Part shown: positions 1-4,524 of the stretch, one piece after another
Layout of the letters: each line of letters begins with the position of its first letter
How positions within the stretch are numbered: the stretch's first letter is position 1
From: an uncultured Ruminococcus sp.
GTDB lineage: Bacteria > Bacillota_A > Clostridia > Oscillospirales > Ruminococcaceae
Reading direction: 5' to 3'
Length of the DNA stretch: 12,793 nt
NCBI GenBank assembly: GCA_937880065.1
Contig: CALFMA010000514.1
Span: 1-12,793 of the forward strand
Position numbers and translations under genes: made by a program
The notes under the pieces: generated by a model
What the model saw: the letters and a program-made list of their open reading frames with translations, nothing else
Database searches by the model: none
Told to the model about the DNA's origin: nothing

Positions 1-281
1 AAATCGCCTCGTTCATCGGCTGTGCCAAGCCTTTTTCCTGCGACTGAGAATGGCTGACAAGGAAATCCTCCAACGAGGAGATCAAAGTCTGCAAGTCCTG
101 CTGTGTCAATATCTCTGATATTCTCATAAAACTGTTCACCCCCTGTGTCAAAAAGCGCTCGGTAGGACTTCTGGGCGAATCGGTCAATCTCACACCAGCC
201 TACCGTTTTGAAACCTCCGACTCTTTCAAAGGCACTTCGGAACCCTCCGATGCCCGAAAAAGCGTCGAATACTCGGATCAT
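1..281 (-). CDS. C5-cytosine DNA methyltransferase, N-terminal part (cut by window edge)
   Basis: Transfers a methyl group from S-adenosylmethionine to carbon 5 of cytosine in a specific DNA site. The 93 visible residues hold the family's order of motifs: the SAM-binding loop FSGIGGF (residues 8-14), the WCEID acidic motif (29-33, Glu31), and GGFPCQPFSVAGKR with catalytic Cys75 in the Pro-Cys-Gln loop. The family is usually 300-450 residues, so the recognition domain and motifs VIII-X lie off the left edge. The start is supported by AAGGAG 8 bases upstream. No restriction endonuclease gene is visible, so it could be an orphan, a phage-type enzyme or part of a restriction-modification system. 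The first ten codons and the upstream leader are duplicated at 1535-1637. Base composition is more GC-rich than in the genes on the right of the window. The family is certain; the recognised site is unknown. Confidence 0.93.
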   Translation of the reverse strand, partial: MIRVFDAFSGIGGFRSAFERVGGFKTVGWCEIDRFAQKSYRALFDTGGEQFYENIRDIDTAGLADFDLLVGGFPCQPFSVAGKRLGTADERGD

Positions 282-355
282 CTGACCAACTCCTTTCTTG
301 TTTTTGGGTATAGAAAAAGCCGTCTGTGATTGTTAGTCACAAACGGCTATGTAAT
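252..355. repeat. Direct repeat copy A (104 bp), methyltransferase start and leader
   Basis: Nearly identical to 1535-1637: the only differences are one T missing from a T-run and a one-base shift beside the A-run. It covers codons 1-10 of the methyltransferase, its ribosome binding site and the hairpin at 318-348. The two copies bracket the hydrolase cassette. This copy is continuous with the intact methyltransferase reading frame, so it is probably the original. Confidence 0.93.
313..348 (-). terminator. Hairpin with U-run, probable Rho-independent terminator (copy A)
   Basis: Arms AGCCGT-TGTGA and TCACA-ACGGCT pair with one mismatch around a 7-base loop. On the minus strand the stem is followed by TTTTTC. 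It lies between the hydrolase gene and the methyltransferase gene and would insulate the second from transcription entering from the right. The same hairpin is present at 1596-1630. Confidence 0.65.
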
Positions 356-439
356 AATATTCAGTTCGATATATTGGGATTTGATTACTTCTTTTTCTTT
401 GGTGCTGATAGGTCTTGTCATTGCGTTGTGTATGTCATA

Positions 440-476
440 TAAAAATAACGGCAGGGAGAGCGTTTCTCCTTGCCGT
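440..476 (-). terminator. Rho-independent terminator of the hydrolase gene
   Basis: Arms ACGGCA.GGAGA and TCTCC.TGCCGT form a 12-step stem with one mismatched or wobble pair. On the minus strand the stem is followed by TATTTTTAT. It starts 27 bases past the hydrolase stop codon. Confidence 0.75.
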
Positions 477-502
477 GGTGATGTGTATCTATGAGTGTGT
501 AC

Positions 503-1450
503 TTATTCGAGATCATCAAGGAACAAACCGATCTCCTCCGTCATCTTATCGGCTTCATAGTGAAAGATGTAATGGTCACAATCAAGCTCAATCGTCTTTA
601 TATTTGGCATATTCTCGGCGAAACGGTAACTGACCTCCATCCACTTATCTCCCATGCCTGTGGCTACAAACATAAGCATCGGGACTTCGGGCTTGTCCCC
701 CGAAGCTACCACTGCCGCATTATCCTTAGCCATATTGGCTTCTCTTGCGGTGTCTATGTTTGCGTAATTACGGTTGCCGAGCGCTATCCACGTTCTCTTT
801 TCCTCCTCTGTGAGAAAATCACCCGATGGCAGAAATGTACTATCGGGCAAGTATCTGCCTATACCTAAGTCAAGCAATCCGTGTAGCAGTCTGTAATACG
901 GCACAGCGAGTGTACCGTCAGGTGTGTAATTGTAGTATTCGGGAAGCGCCATATCCAACCCGATGATAGCCTCTACCTCGTCAGGATAGGTCTGCGCCCA
1001 ATACAATGCCTCTATTCCCGAGAGGGAATGTGGGCAAAGCACATAAGGTGCTTCCAGACCCGCACCCACAAGCGCAGTTCTCGTATCCGCAAGAAGCGAA
1101 TCCACATCGCGCGGTTTATCAACGTGTTCACTGTATCCGTAACCGAATTTCTCTACTACCACTATACGATATTTATCGGTCAGCTGAGGATATATGCTTT
1201 TGAAATCAAGTATCGGGGTAATTGTTCCGCTGCCTGACATAAACACCAGCGTTTTATCACCTTCACCCTCAGTATATACGCACATTTTATGACCGTCCAC
1301 ATCGACCATCTGCCCCACAGGTTTTACTAATTCTTCCTCCTGTTTAAGCATGATCCTGTGTCGGACAAAGGTGAACAATAAGAATATAGCTACTATAACA
1401 AGAAATATCAGCAGTATCTTTTTTACTTTCTTCTTCTTTGAAGCAGTCAT
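503..1450 (-). CDS. Membrane-anchored alpha/beta hydrolase
   Basis: A 315-residue serine hydrolase of the alpha/beta-hydrolase fold; the substrate cannot be read from sequence. Residues 5-9 are a lysine cluster followed by one hydrophobic helix (about 11-29), which predicts an N-in anchor with the enzyme outside the membrane. The fold's landmarks are in order: an oxyanion-hole loop MSGSG (71-75), the KFGYGYSE loop (101-108), a nucleophile elbow with Ser142 in PHSLSG, and a C-terminal His293 in DCDHYIFHYE. The elbow departs from the usual GHSxGG, with Pro for the first Gly and Ser for the next-to-last. The third triad member is not clear (Asp267 is one candidate). The start has AAGGAG about 8 bases upstream. 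Promoter at 1498-1526 and terminator at 440-476 make it a self-contained unit, and that unit is bracketed by ~104-bp direct repeats, which suggests arrival as a cassette. Confidence 0.9.
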   Translation of the reverse strand: MTASKKKKVKKILLIFLVIVAIFLLFTFVRHRIMLKQEEELVKPVGQMVDVDGHKMCVYTEGEGDKTLVFMSGSGTITPILDFKSIYPQLTDKYRIVVVEKFGYGYSEHVDKPRDVDSLLADTRTALVGAGLEAPYVLCPHSLSGIEALYWAQTYPDEVEAIIGLDMALPEYYNYTPDGTLAVPYYRLLHGLLDLGIGRYLPDSTFLPSGDFLTEEEKRTWIALGNRNYANIDTAREANMAKDNAAVVASGDKPEVPMLMFVATGMGDKWMEVSYRFAENMPNIKTIELDCDHYIFHYEADKMTEEIGLFLDDLE

Positions 1451-1497
1451 TATATTATCTCCTTAATTCTAATTTTTCGGTCTGTCCAACCTCCTAT

Positions 1498-1526
1498 ATT
1501 ATATCACATATTGCCTTGAATTTCAA
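1498..1526 (-). promoter_or_regulatory. Sigma-70-type promoter of the hydrolase gene
   Basis: On the minus strand, -35 TTGAAA (1521-1526), a 17-base spacer, and -10 TATAAT (1498-1503) preceded by TGA, giving an extended -10 (TGnTATAAT). The expected transcript start is near 1491, about 40 bases before the start codon. The -35 box begins 8 bases from the end of direct repeat copy B. It matches the promoters at 2538 and 7766 in form. Confidence 0.85.
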
Positions 1527-1564
1527 TATGTAAAGCCCGAAAAAGCGTCGAATACTCGGATCAT
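1523..1564 (-). pseudogene. Ten-codon methyltransferase start fragment in repeat copy B
   Basis: This is a second copy of the methyltransferase ribosome binding site and first ten codons (MIRVFDAFSG). It then leaves homology, reads three more codons (FTY) and stops at TGA. It could be translated into a 13-residue peptide but is best read as a scar of the event that placed the hydrolase cassette beside the gene. Confidence 0.75.
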
Positions 1565-1637
1565 CTGACCAACTCCTTTCTTGTTTTGGGTATAAGAAAA
1601 GCCGTCTGTGATTGTTAGTCACAAACGGCTATGTAAT
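1535..1637. repeat. Direct repeat copy B (103 bp)
   Basis: Second copy of 252-355, in the same orientation, 1283 bases to the right. Homology starts abruptly at GCCCGAAAAAGCG and ends at ATGTAAT. On the left it abuts the hydrolase promoter; on the right it abuts unrelated AT-rich DNA. It includes the terminator-like hairpin at 1600-1630. Confidence 0.93.
1596..1630 (-). terminator. Hairpin terminator, copy B
   Basis: Same stem as at 318-348, with TTTC after it on the minus strand. Here it would stop transcripts coming from the 1784-2416 gene and the small ORF at 1666-1746. Confidence 0.6.
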
Positions 1638-1665
1638 GCATATTCATCAATACGAGTAAATTTCT

Positions 1666-1746
1666 TTAAGGCAATGTGATTTTTCCCAATAGTATATCGT
1701 TGAGTACCACATTAGCATTTTCACGTACTTCTTCGGGAACTTTCAT
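1666..1746 (-). CDS. Possible 26-residue small ORF
   Basis: A short frame (begins MKVPEEVRENAN, ends GKITLP) lies downstream of the 1784-2416 gene on the same strand. It has GGAG about 10 bases before its ATG and ends shortly before the hairpin at 1596-1630, so it fits as the last member of that transcript. Composition looks protein-like, but the family is not recognised. It may instead be the remnant of a longer gene. The rest of 1451-1783 holds only the promoter and repeat copy B. Confidence 0.25.
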   Translation of the reverse strand: MKVPEEVRENANVVLNDILLGKITLP

Positions 1747-1783
1747 TTCATTTCCTTGTATCTCCTCTTGGTCCATCAATTTT

Positions 1784-2416
1784 TCAAATCTCAGATAAAG
1801 CCTTCGGCGGCAAACCGGCTTTCAAATCAGCCTCTGCACGCTCCGGGTCTTCGATGAAATACACTAAATAGCTGTATACTTCAAGGGGAGACAGATTGTA
1901 CTCTTTGGTCAGAATTTCAGCCGTATATCCGCAAACTTGATTCTTTGGCTTATCTTCCTTGCAAAAATCTCCCATCCAGGCATAATTGAAAAATTCTTTC
2001 AATACATCAGTGTGTTTCGCTATTTGATCGACGATTGCAACAGCTCTTTCTTCCGGGTACCCAAACTCTTTTTGAACAAACCAGTAAAGCAGTTCTTGTC
2101 TCGCGCCGATTTCGCTTTTGCATTGTGTGCCTAAATACGTTATTCTAAAATCTTTTTTTATGTACTCAACTGCAGCAGATTCTGTTTCAAATGTTTTTAA
2201 ATGACAAACATATCCTCGTTCGTCATCTGTCTCTGCATATTTCCACTTTTGTCCATCAAAAATGAGAGTCCAAACATAAAGTCTATTTCGCCATTCGCCA
2301 TCCACATACAATTGCCAAACATTTGCGTCATCTGCCTCTATGTAATCGAGCAGCCCTCTTTTGGGTATTGAGTAATACCACTCTAACAGTTCTTTTTTCG
2401 TCATCGTCTTCGCCAT
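1784..2416 (-). CDS. Unrecognised 210-residue cytoplasmic protein
   Basis: I do not recognise the family. The protein is soluble, with no signal peptide or membrane helix. The N-terminal third is rich in Trp and Tyr (WYYSIPKRG, WQLYVDGEWR, YVWTLIFDGQKW), consistent with a small beta-rich domain. The rest is predicted helical, with charged segments such as KEFGYPEERAVAIVDQIAKH and NLSPLEVYSYLVYFIEDPERA. Three ATGs stand close together. GAGG is only 2 bases from the first (2422) but 8 from the second (2416), so 2416 is preferred; starting at 2422 adds two residues. It has its own promoter at 2538-2566 and a leader of about 110 bases holding a possible small ORF. Standing alone among insertion scars with its own promoter fits accessory cargo, for example an immunity-type or phage-related protein, but nothing visible proves that. 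Confidence 0.8.
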   Translation of the reverse strand: MAKTMTKKELLEWYYSIPKRGLLDYIEADDANVWQLYVDGEWRNRLYVWTLIFDGQKWKYAETDDERGYVCHLKTFETESAAVEYIKKDFRITYLGTQCKSEIGARQELLYWFVQKEFGYPEERAVAIVDQIAKHTDVLKEFFNYAWMGDFCKEDKPKNQVCGYTAEILTKEYNLSPLEVYSYLVYFIEDPERAEADLKAGLPPKALSEI

Positions 2417-2430
2417 CGCCATTACCTCGC

Positions 2431-2499
2431 TTAATATTGATCTTTAGGCACTTCTTTAATCATTCCGATTTTTTCCAATTCTGTCAGGTTAAGCGGCAT
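2431..2499 (-). CDS. Possible 22-residue leader ORF
   Basis: An open frame (begins MPLNLTELEKIGM, ends KEVPKDQY) lies in the leader between the promoter at 2538-2566 and the 1784-2416 gene, stopping 14 bases before that gene's start. The ribosome binding site is poor: GGGAG is about 14 bases away. The frame is open for several codons upstream without a start, so a truncated remnant is as likely as a leader peptide. Confidence 0.22.
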   Translation of the reverse strand: MPLNLTELEKIGMIKEVPKDQY

Positions 2500-2537
2500 A
2501 TCATATGCTACATCTCCCTGAGAGAATCTTTTCCTAT

Positions 2538-2566
2538 ATTATATCATACTCCACCGCAAATTTCAA
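2538..2566 (-). promoter_or_regulatory. Sigma-70-type promoter of the 1784-2416 gene
   Basis: On the minus strand, -35 TTGAAA (2561-2566), a 17-base spacer with GCGGTG, and -10 TATAAT (2538-2543) with TG one base upstream. The spacer shares GCGGTG at the same position with the promoter at 7766-7794. The ISAs1 element lies 19 bases to its right. Confidence 0.85.
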
Positions 2567-2575
2567 TAGATTAGA

Positions 2576-2601
2576 GGTTAAAGACACGCAAATCAATTTT
2601 C
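2576..2601. repeat. Left end of the insertion sequence: target duplication plus IRL
   Basis: The 9-base target duplication GGTTAAAGA (2576-2584) is followed by the terminal inverted repeat CACGCAAATCAATTTTC (2585-2601). Both match the right end exactly, which fixes the element boundary to the base. Confidence 0.93.
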
Positions 2602-3715
2602 CCCAACGACTCTCACAATACAATTGAAATCGATAAGGCAGTCAAGCATAATATTGGAAATGGCACGTTTGGTTTTAGTGCGTTCTTTGAAGAGTTTAAT
2701 AAGATAAATAGCAGCTTTACGGAACATATTGAGATGTTGCTGAACAGCTTTATCTTCTACCAGACACCAATCTTCTTCAAAGTGAACATCAAGCAGCCAG
2801 TGCATGGACTCAACCGACCATTCCATGCGTGCATGATGAAGAAGTTGCTCGGCAGTCAGTTTGCGGCTTGAAATATAATAATGCCATTCACTTGATTTTC
2901 CTTTTTTTCGTATCAAACTCTGTGTGAATAGCACCGATGCAGCAAAGGTTCTTCCATTCCTTTCTTTGCTCAAGCCATTCTATCTGTGACGTAACATAGG
3001 CAGTTCTTGTTTCTATTCTCCCATAATTCTTCTCTGTTTTTGATATGAAGCTCATTGTATTTTGAAGCATACTGTCCTGCACATAATCTTCAATGTCTTT
3101 CTTTAAAACAGGATGATTGTCTTTCACACACAGCAAATAATCTGCTTCTTGTTTTACAATAATTGATGCTGTTTCTTTTTGACAATTCAAAGCATCTGCG
3201 ACTACTACATGCCCTTTGATATTCAGTGTTTTCAGTAATTCCTGTACTGCTGGAATCTCATTACTTTTATCATCTGTACTGCACTGTGCAAGCGTCAATC
3301 CCAACTCTGAAATTTGTGCACTGATTATATGAAGTGGACTTTCTATCTTCTCTATTCTATTCGTAGAACATATTGTTTTTCCATCAAGTGAAATCGTCAT
3401 ATCCTTTGCATTTTCGGGCATAAAGGAATACACCCAATTTGCAAAGCACCGATTGAGCGTTTCTGTTTTTATCATTTTCAGCATACACAAAATCCAATAA
3501 TAGCAAGGCACATGATTGATTCCGAATTTCTCCCTTAAAAACTCGCTTACTCTGTCATTTGATGCCCACTGGTGTATCTGACTGACGTTTTTCAGTCCAC
3601 ACATGCTTCCCAGTATTGCTATTGTTATGATTTCTGGTATACTGCAAAAATAGCCATTATACTCTTCTTCTGTTTCTACTTCCTCAAAATACTCTGTTAT
3701 TCCGTTATTTTTCAT
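2593..3715 (-). pseudogene. ISAs1-family DDE transposase, frameshifted
   Basis: Cuts and joins the element's ends. The upstream frame (2888-3715) gives the N-terminal domain and two catalytic aspartates: Asp111 in SLDGKTI and Asp174 in VVADALNCQK. The downstream frame, ending at 2593, gives the third catalytic residue in WSVESMHWLLDVHFEED, a signature of this family. Joined, they give about 375 residues, the normal full length. The break is in a run of seven A's (2902-2908): with six, the frames fuse as ACG AAA AAA GGA. The downstream frame is +1 to the upstream one, so a classic -1 slip at A-AAA-AAG would not join them. The gene is therefore probably dead, unless RNA polymerase slippage on the A-run yields some in-frame message. 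A sequencing error in the homopolymer is possible. The start is the ATG at 3715. Confidence 0.9.
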
Positions 3716-3721
3716 AATTCT

Positions 3722-3750
3722 ATTATACCATGTCTGTCAAGGTTTTGAAA
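3722..3750 (-). promoter_or_regulatory. Probable transposase promoter (extended -10)
   Basis: On the minus strand TGGTATAAT gives an extended -10 (TATAAT at 3722-3727), about 7 bases before the transposase start codon. The -35 region (TTTCAA, 3745-3750, inside the inverted repeat) is weak. The transcript would be nearly leaderless or start inside the gene, so this is tentative. Confidence 0.35.
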
Positions 3751-3772
3751 ATTGATTTGCGTGGGTTAAAGA
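3747..3772. repeat. Right end of the insertion sequence: IRR plus target duplication
   Basis: The right inverted repeat (3747-3763) is the exact reverse complement of IRL. It is followed by the second copy of GGTTAAAGA (3764-3772), after which the galT remnant begins. Confidence 0.93.
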
Positions 3773-4126
3773 TTAGGTGTATTCCACCCCAATCCGTTAC
3801 TTCATCATATCAAGAAAGAGAATATAGGTTTGATTGAAGTCATGGGACTTGCCGTACTTCCTGCAAGACTTGCAAAGGAAATTTCATTGCTGGAAGATGC
3901 AATGCTGAATGGCGAGAATCTCTATGCCTGTCCCGAACTCACACACCATGCAGAATGGGCGGAGGAAATCCTGAAACGATACCCTGATTTCTGTAAGGAA
4001 AATGCGAGGGTGATTCTGGAACAGGAGATTGGTAAGGTGTTCCTCAAAGTACTTGAGGATGCCGGGGTGTTCAAGAGAAATGATGAGGGAAAGAATGCTT
4101 TCACAAAATTTATAAAAACGATATAG
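3773..4126 (+). pseudogene. galT: C-terminal remnant of class II galactose-1-phosphate uridylyltransferase
   Basis: GalT swaps UMP between UDP-glucose and galactose-1-phosphate in the Leloir pathway. Reading from 3773 gives LGVFHPNPLLHHIKKEN and then NIGLIEVMGLAVLPARL, the conserved C-terminal block of the Firmicutes class II enzyme, then a helical tail ending in KFIKTI. Only 117 codons remain of a protein usually near 500. In-frame stops lie just upstream (TAA inside the target duplication), so homology begins right at the edge of the insertion sequence's target site. The left flank of the element is not galT, so the gene was probably already truncated before the element landed. An internal ATG at 3842 is available, but no ribosome binding site fits. 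Its own terminator follows at 4144. The missing 5' part, or an intact copy, may exist elsewhere. Confidence 0.88.
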
Positions 4127-4510
4127 TATTAGTCATATTATTTAACGGCAGCCCAATTTCGGGCTGCCGTTGTTTGTTATGCAAATAATAAGGACTATCA
4201 ACCACATCTGCATATTCATCTAATATGTAACCTGAATAGGCAGATGCTTGCCGTTCATAACCAATTTCAGTTAGTTTTATATTGTTTATCCACTGAAAAT
4301 AATGTGTCAGTTCATGTGAAATAGTTTCTAATATTAAGGCTAAAGCTTCATCACGCCCAAATTTCTCCAGGTCCGTCAAATAATTTCCTGTTGCTATTCG
4401 TATATATGGTTCATCATCTCTGTTATCAGGCTGAAAAAAAGTTCCACAAACAAAATCGCCATCATAACACTTAAGGGCATATCTATGTCATTCTTGTTGT
4501 CATCAAACAT
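4110..4510 (-). pseudogene. Broken zincin-like protein (HELTH motif)
   Basis: The frame running 4110-4379 and upstream to about 4480 carries DGDFVCGTFFQPDNR, then ETISHELTHYFQW and YERQASAYSGYILDEYAD. HELTH is an HExxH zinc site, with Glu residues downstream that could be a third ligand, as in gluzincin or ImmA-like proteins. A second frame, MFDDNKNDI (from 4510), joins it if one base is restored near 4480, so a 1-base deletion is likely. There is no ribosome binding site at either end of that segment, so the 5' end is missing. The last 15 or so codons read backwards through the galT terminator, so the natural C-terminus is missing too. The fragment is wedged between galT's terminator and the dockerin gene's stop codon. 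Family assignment beyond a zinc metalloprotease-like fold is uncertain. Confidence 0.7.
4144..4181 (+). terminator. Rho-independent terminator of galT
   Basis: A perfect 11-bp stem, AACGGCAGCCC with GGGCTGCCGTT, closes a 6-base loop and is followed on the plus strand by GTTTGTTAT. It starts 17 bases after the galT stop codon. Confidence 0.85.
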
Positions 4511-4524
4511 AATCAAATTTACAA

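Larger units (their letters stand above)
2585..3763 (-). mobile_element. ISAs1-family insertion sequence, complete at both ends (1179 bp)
   Basis: The element has perfect 17-bp terminal inverted repeats and is flanked by a 9-bp duplication, within the 8-10 bp typical of ISAs1. Size is close to the usual 1.2-1.3 kb. It contains only the transposase gene, on the minus strand and split in two frames. The intact target duplication says it arrived by transposition and has not been rearranged since. It landed between the promoter of the 1784-2416 gene and the galT remnant. Confidence 0.93.

Noticed and set aside
347..421. 24-residue minus-strand ORF (begins MTRPISTKEKEV) between the hydrolase terminator and the methyltransferase gene
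   Set aside because: No ribosome binding site, it begins after a terminator, and it ends inside the next hairpin; only composition speaks for it.
491..868. 125-codon plus-strand frame
   Set aside because: Antisense to the hydrolase gene, no ribosome binding site, and the translation has no domain-like features.
2902..2908. A-AAA-AAG as a programmed -1 frameshift site in the transposase
   Set aside because: The downstream frame is reached by +1 or -2, not -1; the -1 frame does not contain the C-terminal transposase motifs.
3722..3740. TTGACA (3735-3740) with TATAAT (3722-3727) as the transposase promoter
   Set aside because: The two boxes are only 7 bases apart, too close for sigma-70; only the extended -10 can be supported.
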